Assembly: GCF_003260125.1 (NCBI RefSeq) | Contig: NZ_QHKO01000004.1 | Coordinates: 1 to 64,000, forward strand | Direction: 5' to 3' | DNA length: 64,000 nucleotides | Source: Lujinxingia litoralis | GTDB taxonomy: Bacteria > Myxococcota_A > Bradymonadia > Bradymonadales > Bradymonadaceae | In this document: positions 17,562 to 24,746 of the stretch, piece after piece | Position numbering within the stretch: position 1 is the first letter of the stretch | Layout of the letters: every line of letters starts with the position of its first letter | Translations under genes and position numbers: made by a program | The notes under the pieces: model-generated | Told to the model about the DNA's origin: nothing | Databases searched by the model: none | What the model saw: the letters and a program-made list of their open reading frames with translations, nothing else

Positions 17562-18406
17562 CTGTTGCGCTCCTTCACAGGGTTGAGACTCCCGGATCGG
17601 AAGCCCATCAAATCCAGGGTTACCTCTTCAAAGCCGGCCTGACGCACCCCGGTGGCGATGCGCTGCAAGGCCCCGGGCTCCAGCGCGCGCGCCAGCTCGT
17701 CGGCGGCGATCTCCACCCGGGCCAGCTCCCCGTGCGCCCGCACCCGAAACTGCCGAAACTCCAGCGCGTGCAACACCTCCTCGGCCCGCTCCACGCGGCG
17801 TAGACGCTCGCGGGTCACCTCCAGGCCGTGCGGAATCCGCGACGAGAGGCAGGCCTTGGCCGGCTTATCCCACACGCTCAATCCGAGCGCCCGGGCCAGC
17901 TCGCGCACCTCGTCCTTATGCACCCCGTGGGCGAGCAAGGGCTGGTAGACCTTGCGCGCGGCCATCGCCTTGAGCCCGGGGCGATGATCCCCCAGGTCGG
18001 AGGCGTTGGTCCCCGAGGCCAGCATCTCACAATCGAGCGAGGCGGCGATCTTGGCGATCTCATCAAAGCGCATCGACTGACAGAAGAAGCAGCGCGAGGG
18101 CGTGTTCTCCCGAAAACGCTCGTCGTCGAGCTCGCTGAACTCGATCAGCTCGTGGCGAATCCCGATCTCGGCGGCAAGCTCCCGGGCCTCCTCCAGCTCG
18201 CGACCGGCCAGCGTCTCGCTGACCGCCGTCACCGCCATCGCCCGCTCACCAAGCACCCCGGTGGCCAGCGCGGCGACCACCGCCGAGTCCACCCCGCCGC
18301 TAAACGCCACCACCAGCTGCCCGAGCTCGGCCATCTCAGCCTCGATCGCCGCGCGCCGGGCGGCCAGCTCTGGCGAGAGCCGGTAGGTCGATTCCTGCTC
18401 ACGCAT
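17558..18406 (-). CDS. larE: LarE sulfur transferase, three-cysteine type
   Basis: A 282-residue PP-loop ATP pyrophosphatase that adenylates the biscarboxylate and replaces carboxylate oxygens by sulfur. SGGVDS P-loop at 36-41. Cys186 lies in KPAKACLSSR, the position of the sacrificial cysteine. In addition, RCFFCQ gives C106 and C109. Three such cysteines are known in LarE enzymes that hold a [4Fe-4S] cluster and act catalytically instead of consuming their own cysteine, so this copy probably belongs to that type. The start at 18406 has GGAGG 7 nt upstream and overlaps the preceding ORF by 8 bp. The C-terminal tail carries VTLDLMGFRSG. Confidence 0.94.
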   Translation of the reverse strand: MREQESTYRLSPELAARRAAIEAEMAELGQLVVAFSGGVDSAVVAALATGVLGERAMAVTAVSETLAGRELEEARELAAEIGIRHELIEFSELDDERFRENTPSRCFFCQSMRFDEIAKIAASLDCEMLASGTNASDLGDHRPGLKAMAARKVYQPLLAHGVHKDEVRELARALGLSVWDKPAKACLSSRIPHGLEVTRERLRRVERAEEVLHALEFRQFRVRAHGELARVEIAADELARALEPGALQRIATGVRQAGFEEVTLDLMGFRSGSLNPVKERNR

Positions 18407-18629
18407 CGCGTACCTCCCGGGTTTCAAAACCGGCCAGGTCCAGGGTCACATAGCGGTAGCCCTGCTCCGAAAGCGCCCGGGCGATCGCCCCCAGACGCTC
18501 GGCGTCCGGGAGACTCCCGCCCTCGGCCGGCTCCAGCACCAACACGGCTCCCCGGCGGCGTACACCGCCAATGGCCAGCCCCATCTCCTGGCACATCGTC
18601 GCGATGGCCTTCTCTTGTTGCTCGTCCAC
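18399..18629 (-). CDS. Small protein resembling the LarE C-terminal tail
   Basis: A 76-residue protein heading the lar operon. Its end, EQGYRYVTLDLAGFETR, matches the end of LarE, QAGFEEVTLDLMGFRSG (shared G, VTLDL, GF). The preceding SLPDAERLGAIARAL resembles the LarE ALEPGALQRIATGV helix. It therefore looks like a free copy of LarE's C-terminal subdomain. The preferred start is GTG at 18629, preceded by AGGAGG with 4-nt spacing; an ORF to ATG 18722 lacks a ribosome site. It overlaps larE by 8 bp, so expression is coupled. It could help LarE oligomerise or bind substrate. No characterised counterpart is known to me. Confidence 0.65.
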   Translation of the reverse strand: MDEQQEKAIATMCQEMGLAIGGVRRRGAVLVLEPAEGGSLPDAERLGAIARALSEQGYRYVTLDLAGFETREVRDA

Positions 18630-18744
18630 TTCGCCTCCTGACCGCCCTTCAAGGGCAGCGCTCCATCTCAGCGCTGTGGCTTCTACCCCTGTTAGCGCGA
18701 GAGATTCAAGCGCACCGGCCACTGGCGCTGGGCAAACATCCTGC

Positions 18745-18750
18745 TACACT
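18745..18750 (+). promoter_or_regulatory. Possible extended -10 element for the DUF4920 lipoprotein
   Basis: TGC followed by TACACT forms an extended -10-like sequence 73 bp before the start codon at 18824, in the divergent gap between the lar operon and the lipoprotein. No good -35 hexamer is visible. The call is weak. Confidence 0.25.
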
Positions 18751-18823
18751 GCCGCCGTTCATTTTACCGAACGCGCCTGGTTTAGCGCGCGCCACGCCCT
18801 CCCCCAACCCCGGAGCCCCCCTG

Positions 18824-19444
18824 ATGCGGCCTCTTCTCCTCCTGCTGATCCTCTTGCTCGCCAGCCCCCTGGCCTGCGACTCCTCCGAACCCACCGCCAC
18901 CGAAGGCCAACCCGAGGCCAGCGCCGAAGCGGCCGAGGAAGGCGAAGGCGCCACCGCCGAAGCCGCGCCCGAAGTCACCGATGGCCCGGCCGACGATCAG
19001 GCCCAGGCCAAACAAGAGCTCCCCGGCGATCTGGAGCCCGGAGAGACGCGCCACTTTGGCGCCCCCTTCACCCTGGAGAGCGAGCCCCTGCCCCTGGACC
19101 AGGCCCTGACCTCGGCCCCGGAAGGCCCGATCAAGGTCAGCGCCAAGATCGAGCAGGTCTGCAAGAAAAAGGGCTGCTGGTTCACCCTGACCACCGACCA
19201 GGTCGAGGAGCCGGTGCGCGTGCGCATGAAGGACTACGGCTTCTTTGTCTCGCGTAACTCCGACGGCGCCGACGTCATCGTCGAAGGCACCCTCCAGGCC
19301 ACCGTCATCAGCGAAGAGATGGCCCAGCACTACGCCGAAGATCAGGCCGAAGCCACTGGCGAGCCGGCCGAGAAGGTCGAGGGCGAACAGAAGAACTACG
19401 AGTTCACCGCCACCGGCATTGAGATCAGCCAGCCGAAGGCCTGA
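18824..19444 (+). CDS. DUF4920 lipoprotein
   Basis: A 206-residue lipoprotein. Signal peptide with lipobox PLAC (Cys18), an acidic Ala/Glu-rich linker to about residue 60, then a domain reading IKVSAKIEQVCKKKGCWFTL, VRVRMKDYGFFVSRNSDGAD, VIVEGTLQATVISEEMAQHY. This VCxxxGCW plus MKDYxFFVP-like arrangement is that of DUF4920, small exported domains related to OB-type DUF4920/YgiW proteins, with two cysteines that could bind metal or form a disulfide. ATG 18824 follows CGGAG. A much longer ORF in the same frame from 17828 is antisense to larE and is rejected. Function unknown; divergent from the lar operon. Confidence 0.8.
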   Translation: MRPLLLLLILLLASPLACDSSEPTATEGQPEASAEAAEEGEGATAEAAPEVTDGPADDQAQAKQELPGDLEPGETRHFGAPFTLESEPLPLDQALTSAPEGPIKVSAKIEQVCKKKGCWFTLTTDQVEEPVRVRMKDYGFFVSRNSDGADVIVEGTLQATVISEEMAQHYAEDQAEATGEPAEKVEGEQKNYEFTATGIEISQPKA

Positions 19445-19502
19445 ACTCCCCGCCTCCCTTCCCAAAGCCTGCGGGCCGGCGATGCCTTCGCCAGCCCGGG
19501 CA

Positions 19503-19543
19503 GCCAAGAGCGCCCCGGAGCCGAGCTCCGGGGCGCTCTTGGC
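19503..19543 (+). terminator. 19-bp perfect palindrome after the DUF4920 gene
   Basis: Arms 19503-19521 and 19525-19543 are perfectly complementary around a 3-nt loop. It lies 59 bp after the stop codon at 19444. No T tract follows, so termination would not be of the standard intrinsic kind; mRNA 3'-end protection or a protein site are alternatives. The 41-bp repeat array begins 75 bp further on. Confidence 0.5.
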
Positions 19544-19617
19544 GCTCTGGCGGCGAGCCGGGGGCGACCCCCCCCGCGTTTTCGAAGAATCGCCTCTCCC
19601 CCTTATGCCATGCGCTT

Positions 19618-19987
19618 AAGCGCCTCTATTTTAAAATGAACTTTGGCTTCCGAAGCCTTATCCGCCCCCTTCGTCAGCCAGAGACCGGCCGGCGAAGCCT
19701 CAAGCGCCCCCTCGTCCACCTGAAACGTGCTGGCGAAGCCTTAAGCGACCTCCTCGCCGGCAAAGCACGACCTCTTTACCCTTTGGAGCCCGGCCTGGCG
19801 TTTGAAACACCCTCGATTCACGCTTCGCCGAGCCTTTAACAGGCCCCAAGCACTCCCCGGAGCCTTCGCAACCCCTTTTGAGGCGCCCGGACACTCAACT
19901 GAGGCTTCGCAGCGCGTTTTGAGCCGCCCCAACGCGCCCCGGAGCCTTCGCAGCCTGTACCGCGCAACTTTTGCGCGACCGGGAGGC
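19618..19987. repeat. Degenerate 41-bp tandem repeat array
   Basis: Nine units of 41 bp lie in register: one at 19618-19658, then (after 1 extra base) eight from 19660 to 19987, starting at 19660, 19701, 19742, 19783, 19824, 19865, 19906 and 19947. Units end in GAAGCCT, GGAGCC, GAGGC or similar. Adjacent units 19865 and 19906 share TTCGCA at the start, TTTTGAG at position 12 and GAGGC or GAGCC at the end. 41 is not a multiple of 3, so the array does not encode a repeated peptide. Short ORFs across it in both strands are by-products. Nothing else is seen between 19545 and 20091. Confidence 0.75.
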
Positions 19988-20091
19988 CCCGAAGTTCGCG
20001 CTCTACTCCTGCCCTTCCCTCCTCCCGCCGCCCCCCGTCTCCGGCCCCCGGGTCCGACAACGCCCTCCCCGCCAGCCCCCCCCCTCGAATA

Positions 20092-20952
20092 TCAATCATC
20101 GACCTCCACGTGCACAACCCCCGTAGTTTCTACTGCCTGAAAGGCCAGAGGAAAATTAATAACACAAATACCGCCTTCGGGTTCATCAAAACGCATTTCC
20201 GAGAGCACCTCCCCCATACACTGAAACATCTCCTCACCAAACGCCTCTTCACCAAAAGCGCGACCATGGGAAGTCGACCCATCCAACCGCACTCGAAAAG
20301 TCACATCCACGTAACCATAGGGAAAAGGTGGCAACACATCACCAACTCTCTTGTCGTAACAATCCAGAAAACCGTCGCGACTCCTGATAACCACCTCATA
20401 AACATGATAAACCTGACAAAAAGCCTCCGCATCTTTCTCTTTGTCTTTAATACGACTCAACTGATCTTCCAACCAGCTATCCGATCGGGACAAATACGTA
20501 TCGTCACCAATCTTGCGCTTCGAAAAATGAAGCGTCACCGGCAGAAATTGATCGACCTGGGCCCCTGCTGCAGTAACCCAGACCTCACTCAGCCTGTCGC
20601 TAACACAGCGGTGCAGGTCACGATAACGCTCGGTGTGATACACCGGCTCCAGCGCGATCACTCGTCCGACGCGCGTGATATTCACCCGATAATAAAGCAC
20701 AACCCCGTATCGCGGACGGTCCTCTTCATTTAGAGCCGCCACCCAGGCCTCATAACATTGCCTTAACGCAGGCGTATGATACTTCAGGCTCGCATTAAGC
20801 AACACCTCTCGCCCCGTCGTTGTATTAACCACCTGTGCCTCCCCGGCGTCCGGGGACGTATCATCTTCCGTTGAGGGCTCTGAGGCTACCGTGGCACACG
20901 ACACCCAAAACACACCTACAAAAAAACAACATAACAACCGAAACATGAACAT
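20092..20952 (-). CDS. AgmX/PglI-like lipoprotein, low-GC gene
   Basis: A 286-residue exported protein. A short N-terminal hydrophobic segment ends in WVSCAT, a weak lipobox (Cys19). Two similar modules follow: ALRQCYEAWVA with GRVIALEPVYH and LHRCVSDRLSEV, then FLDCYDKRVG with MFQCMGEVLSEMRF and a final beta strand. The C-x-x-x-x with later C-(M/V)-x-x-x-L pattern is that of the AgmX/PglI C-terminal domain, frequent in Myxococcota. Base composition is unlike its neighbours: sample lines are 47-55% GC against 65-70% around it, which suggests recent acquisition. ATG at 20952; no clear ribosome site. Confidence 0.7.
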   Translation of the reverse strand: MFMFRLLCCFFVGVFWVSCATVASEPSTEDDTSPDAGEAQVVNTTTGREVLLNASLKYHTPALRQCYEAWVAALNEEDRPRYGVVLYYRVNITRVGRVIALEPVYHTERYRDLHRCVSDRLSEVWVTAAGAQVDQFLPVTLHFSKRKIGDDTYLSRSDSWLEDQLSRIKDKEKDAEAFCQVYHVYEVVIRSRDGFLDCYDKRVGDVLPPFPYGYVDVTFRVRLDGSTSHGRAFGEEAFGEEMFQCMGEVLSEMRFDEPEGGICVINFPLAFQAVETTGVVHVEVDD

Positions 20953-21271
20953 CTCACAATCTATAAAGTCATAAAATCTTTAGAGCGAACAATCCCCTGT
21001 ACACAATGTAGGCAGTTAAGCGCGAGCCGGCTACCACGGCACCTACGCGGCTGTCTATCACGCAACTTCCCGACGGCCCGCCGGTCACTCCGCCTGCCCC
21101 CCCGGTCACTCCGCCTACCCCTCGGTCACCCGGACCACCGCCTTGACACTGATTCGAGCCCTTTGGTAGTGCAATAGCGTCCGTTTACTTGATCGCGCAC
21201 CCGCATTTGCGCCGGCTCCCGCCACTTCATTCGGGGCCTGTCTGCGGCGCGCCTTAGCAACTGTCTGAGCT
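20953..21271. other. Intergenic region with short direct repeats
   Basis: No gene is seen. The left part (20953-21020) is AT-rich and probably holds the promoter of the low-GC lipoprotein. At 21081-21100 and 21102-21121 a 20-bp direct repeat (CCGGTCACTCCGCC plus G/A-variant tail) occurs twice, with a partial third copy at 21122-21132. A possible promoter for the plus-strand gene lies at 21143-21172. Confidence 0.6.
21143..21172 (+). promoter_or_regulatory. Possible sigma-70 promoter for the DUF4398/OmpA run
   Basis: A perfect -35 hexamer TTGACA (21143-21148) is followed after 18 bp by TAGTGC, a poor -10; a TGCAAT just after it is an alternative. It is 100 bp upstream of the first gene of the plus-strand envelope run at 21272. 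Confidence 0.4.
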
Positions 21272-21679
21272 ATGATCCCACTTCGATCTGATGCGCTCAT
21301 CGCCTGCCTGCGGCGAGCACGCCCTCTGGTTCTGATGGCCGGCGCGGCCGCGCTGCTTGTGGGTTGTGGACCTGTCCAGGCGACCAGCCGCATCAGCCAG
21401 GCGGAAGTTGCCCTGGAACGCGCGCGGGTGGCCGACGCCAACATTCACGCGCCCTACGAGTACACCAGCGCTTCCCACTACCTCTACAAAGCCAAAGAAG
21501 AGTGGGGTTACTCGCAATTTGAGGCCGCCTACGACTACGCCACCCAGGCGCGGCGAGCGGCGGAAACGGCGCTGATCAACGCGCGCGAGGCGCCCTGGCC
21601 CGGACATCCGGTGCTGGGTCGCGAAAAAACGCCTCCACCGGCGGCAGAAGCGCCGGCCGAAGTAACTGACGCTGAATAA
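21272..21679 (+). CDS. DUF4398 lipoprotein
   Basis: A 135-residue lipoprotein with lipobox LVGC (Cys32). The mature part is an Ala-rich helical hairpin (QAEVALERARVADANIHAPY, SASHYLYKAKEEWGYSQFEA, YDYATQARRAAETAL). This is the DUF4398 pattern: helix, AP-x-E/Y, helix with spaced Ala and Tyr. DUF4398 proteins are periplasmic and often precede OmpA proteins. This one does so at 150 bp, and the OmpA protein has a related helical stretch at its own N-terminus. It probably packs against that protein or peptidoglycan. The start at 21272 is the only reasonable one. Confidence 0.82.
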   Translation: MIPLRSDALIACLRRARPLVLMAGAAALLVGCGPVQATSRISQAEVALERARVADANIHAPYEYTSASHYLYKAKEEWGYSQFEAAYDYATQARRAAETALINAREAPWPGHPVLGREKTPPPAAEAPAEVTDAE

Positions 21680-21828
21680 GAGCTCTTAATGTGTGCGGGC
21701 GTCGCCTCCTTTCTGGCGAGCGCCCGGCTGTTGTTTTTAGGCCGTTTCGCTCTTTGTCCCTCCGGTGCTCACCCACCTTTTAAGGGACATGCATCATGCG
21801 GGGCGCCGGTCCAACGAGGTCGTGCTCG

Positions 21829-22983
21829 ATGAACCCCCAGAAGTCGACGATGCGTTTCGCCCTGCTCCTTGGTAGCTGCGTGATGATGCTGGCCTCCTCC
21901 ACTGGCTGCACCACCGGCGCCAAGCTGCGTGGTCAGGCCAAAGAGATCCAGGCCATCAACGAGTCGATCTACCCGCGCGCCTACAACTGCGCGCCCGAGG
22001 AGATCGCGATTGCCCAGGCCCAGGTAGAGTTCGGCCTCTACGAGCTTAGCCGCGGGGACTTCACCCGCGCCGATCGCCACCTCAAGCTCGCCGAAGAGAA
22101 CTCCCGCAAGGCCGACAAGCTCTCCGATTACGAGGAGTGCCTGCCCGAAGACCTGGCCCTGGACATCGACGTCGCCGAGACCATCGACGTGGTCGAAGCC
22201 CCGGTCGACTTCACCACCGACGCCGACGGCGACGGCATCCCCGACGCCCGCGATCGCTGTGCCTTCCAGGCCGAAGACTACGATGGCTTCGAAGACGAAG
22301 ACGGCTGCCCCGATAACGATAACGACCAGGACGGCGTGGCCGACCTCAACGACCTCTGCCCGGACATCGCCGGCGACGTCGATGGCTTCTCCGGCCAGCA
22401 GGGCTGCCCGATGCTCGACCTCGATGGCGACGGCATCCTCAACATCAACGACCAGTGCCCCACGCAACCCGTGGAGTTCATCGGCTTCCAGGATGAGACG
22501 GGCTGCCCGGTCGAAGACGTCGACAACGACGGCATCCCCAACATCCTGGACGAGTGTCCCTTTGAGCCCGGTCCGATCGAAAACGCCGGCTGCCCGGTCG
22601 ACGAACCCGAAGAGCCCAAGCTCGCCGAGGTCGAAGGCGACCAGATCCGCCTCAACCAGCGCGTGTACTTCGCCACGGCCAAGGCCGACATTCTGCCGCA
22701 GAGCTACCCGCTGCTGAACCAGGTCGCCCAGATCCTGCGCGACAACCCGAACATCACCATCCGGGTGGAAGGCCACACCGACAGCCGCGGCCGCGCCAGC
22801 TACAACATGCAGCTGAGCCAGGATCGTGCCGCCAGCGTACGCACCTTCCTCATCGAGCGCGGAATCGACGCGATGCGCATGGAAGCTGTGGGCTTTGGCC
22901 TCACTCGCCCCATCGACGACAACTCGACGGAAGAAGGACGGGCTAATAACCGTCGCGTCGAGATCCACATCACCAGCCGCTGA
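21829..22983 (+). CDS. OmpA-family lipoprotein with thrombospondin-3 repeats
   Basis: A 384-residue envelope protein linking outer membrane and peptidoglycan. Lipobox SSTGC (Cys27). A helical DUF4398-like region follows (QAQVEFGLYELSRGDFTRAD). Then come four to five calcium-binding thrombospondin type-3 repeats (DADGDGIPDARDRC, NDQDGVADLNDLCPD, DLDGDGILNINDQC, DVDNDGIPNILDEC). The C-terminal OmpA domain has VYFATAKADILPQSYPLL, VEGHTDSRG and NNRRVEI for diaminopimelate binding. The start is uncertain: ATG 21829 has GAGG at 9 nt, while ATG 21796 with AAGGGA and ATG 21850 are possible. It belongs with the DUF4398 lipoprotein and the barrel downstream. Confidence 0.9.
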   Translation: MNPQKSTMRFALLLGSCVMMLASSTGCTTGAKLRGQAKEIQAINESIYPRAYNCAPEEIAIAQAQVEFGLYELSRGDFTRADRHLKLAEENSRKADKLSDYEECLPEDLALDIDVAETIDVVEAPVDFTTDADGDGIPDARDRCAFQAEDYDGFEDEDGCPDNDNDQDGVADLNDLCPDIAGDVDGFSGQQGCPMLDLDGDGILNINDQCPTQPVEFIGFQDETGCPVEDVDNDGIPNILDECPFEPGPIENAGCPVDEPEEPKLAEVEGDQIRLNQRVYFATAKADILPQSYPLLNQVAQILRDNPNITIRVEGHTDSRGRASYNMQLSQDRAASVRTFLIERGIDAMRMEAVGFGLTRPIDDNSTEEGRANNRRVEIHITSR

Positions 22984-23048
22984 ATCACTCCCGGCGGTCG
23001 GCTCCTCAGGAGCGGGCCGCCGGGTCGCGCCACACCCGGTACACTCCC

Positions 23049-24587
23049 ATGGTTTATCCCGCCTTCACTGCCCGCCTCGGTGCATTCCTGACCTGTGGCC
23101 TGCTGGCCACCGCCACCGTGGGCGCCATCAGCCTGAGCGCTGCGGCCCCGGCTCACGCGCAGGACGCGGCCGACTCGCAGGTCTCCGCCCTGCTGGACCA
23201 GGCCATGGAAGACTACGACATGCTCATGATCGAGGAGGCCGAGCAGGCCCTCGAAGAAGCCGTCGTCGTGGCCGCCCGCAACAACCTGCGCACCCCGGCG
23301 GTCGCCCGCGCCTACGTGATGCTGGGCATCGTGCGTTTTGCCGCCACCCGCGACGAAGCCATGACCGAGGAGGCCTTTGTTGCCGCGCTGGAAACCGACC
23401 CCAACTCGGTGCTCTTCCCGGTGTATGAGACCCCCGAACTCGGCCAGATTTTTGAACGTGCGCGCCGGCGAGCAAAGCCCCCCGAGCCCGCCCCGACGCA
23501 GCATGACCAGAACGCCCAGCCCGACGCCGACCAGCCCATGGAGCACCGCCCCATCGCGCGAGCCAACGCCGGCCAGGCCGTGCTCTTTGAGGCCTTCGTC
23601 GACGAGACTCTGCCGGTCTTTCGCGTCTTTGTGCATCACCGCCGCTTCGGTGAAGACGACTTCACCCGCTCGGAGATGACCCCCTCCAGCAACACCCGCT
23701 TTGCTTTCTCGCTGGACGCCAGCCACGTGCGCACCAGCCAGATCGAATACTACATCGAAGCCGTCGACCGCACCGGCGACGTCGTCGCTAGCAGCGGGCG
23801 CACCACCAACCCTCACCGCATCTCGGTGATGGGCAGTGGCACCGAGGCCCCGGCGCCCTCCCCGGCCCCGGTCGCGCAGGTGACGCCCGCTGATGAGGAG
23901 CCCCTGGAACTTTCCGACGACGAGAACGCACTGGGAAGCGGCTTCTACGCCACGCTGCTCGGCGGCACCGACGTGGGCTTTCTGACCAGCGGCACCACTC
24001 CCACCGCTCAGATCGATCGCGAGGTCACCCCAGGCTTTGTCGCCGCCTTTGCCCACGCCAAACTCGACCTGGGCTGGCGCCTCACCGAACGCAACAGCGT
24101 GGGGGCCTACTGGCGCTGGCAGTTCTCGCCGGCCCAGGATTTCTCCACCCTGGTCGAGGGCAGCATCGACACCGACGCGCCCTTCTGGGAGCACGAAGAA
24201 GAGTGTTTCGGGCTGGGCCTGCCCGGCGACTGCCTGCTGGGCATCAAATACCAGCGCGACATCTCGCTGGGAGCTCCCCGCTTCTACTCCTCGGTGGGCC
24301 TGGGGATCGGGCGCGTGCGCAACTGGTTGCGCCTTAAGCACAACGCGATGCGCTCCGATGGCGTCTGCGACAATCGCGACATCTTCCAGGATGAGTCCAC
24401 CGGCGTGCCCTTCTGCTACATCCGCGACACCGTACGCACCGGCTGGGCCCACTTCGGGTTTGGCGGGGGCTTCTACGTGCCTCTCTCCGGGCATCTGGAC
24501 TTTGTGACCGACACCTACGTGATGGTCCTCTTCCCCGACACCTCGATTAACGTCGACGTGAACCTGGGGCTGCGCCTGCGGATCTGA
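23049..24587 (+). CDS. Exported protein with N-terminal helical repeats and C-terminal beta-barrel
   Basis: A 512-residue protein with a signal peptide (cleavage at AHAQ, near residue 38). Residues about 45-130 form a TPR-like helical repeat (LLDQAMEDYDMLMIEEAEQA, YVMLGIVRFAATRDEAM) of the kind used in PEGA/TPR surface proteins. An Ig-like part follows with FRVFVHHRRFGEDDF and IEYYIEAVDRTGDVVAS. From about 300 to the end there are barrel strands (GSGFYATLLGGTDVGFLTS, ending VDVNLGLRLRI). Four cysteines lie in the barrel loops. It follows the OmpA gene by 65 bp and ends in a strong terminator. Function unknown; an outer-membrane location is likely. Confidence 0.78.
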   Translation: MVYPAFTARLGAFLTCGLLATATVGAISLSAAAPAHAQDAADSQVSALLDQAMEDYDMLMIEEAEQALEEAVVVAARNNLRTPAVARAYVMLGIVRFAATRDEAMTEEAFVAALETDPNSVLFPVYETPELGQIFERARRRAKPPEPAPTQHDQNAQPDADQPMEHRPIARANAGQAVLFEAFVDETLPVFRVFVHHRRFGEDDFTRSEMTPSSNTRFAFSLDASHVRTSQIEYYIEAVDRTGDVVASSGRTTNPHRISVMGSGTEAPAPSPAPVAQVTPADEEPLELSDDENALGSGFYATLLGGTDVGFLTSGTTPTAQIDREVTPGFVAAFAHAKLDLGWRLTERNSVGAYWRWQFSPAQDFSTLVEGSIDTDAPFWEHEEECFGLGLPGDCLLGIKYQRDISLGAPRFYSSVGLGIGRVRNWLRLKHNAMRSDGVCDNRDIFQDESTGVPFCYIRDTVRTGWAHFGFGGGFYVPLSGHLDFVTDTYVMVLFPDTSINVDVNLGLRLRI

Positions 24588-24634
24588 GGCGAACACACCC
24601 GCGGCATACGACGTACGACTCCCCGGCGGGAGTG

Positions 24635-24667
24635 AGGCGGCCCTTGAAAGTGGGCCGCCTTTTTTTT
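24635..24667 (+). terminator. Terminator after the barrel gene
   Basis: A 9-bp perfect stem (24635-24643 with 24652-24660, 8-nt loop) is followed by eight T residues, 48 bp after the stop at 24587. It ends the DUF4398/OmpA/barrel run. Confidence 0.9.
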
Positions 24668-24746
24668 GCGCTCTGTGCACAGACTGTTACGCTGCCCTGC
24701 ACGAAACTCGGAACCACGGACGGTGACGTTTTCAGGGAGCATGCAC

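Noticed and set aside
17828..18823. N-terminal extension of the DUF4920 lipoprotein
   Set aside because: It is antisense to larE and the small lar gene; the ATG at 18824 begins a proper lipoprotein signal with a ribosome site.
19618..19987. CRISPR array
   Set aside because: Repeats of 41 bp are contiguous and degenerate, without unique spacers between conserved repeats, and no cas gene is near. The same holds for the 43-bp array at 58788-58959.
19636..20140. Short ORFs in both strands across the 41-bp array
   Set aside because: A period of 41 bp cannot keep a peptide repeat in frame, and no ribosome sites precede the candidate starts.
22800..24680. Minus-strand ORF of 626 codons opposite the OmpA and barrel genes
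   Set aside because: It is antisense to clear OmpA C-terminal motifs and to a signal peptide/barrel protein, runs through a terminator, and has low-complexity composition.
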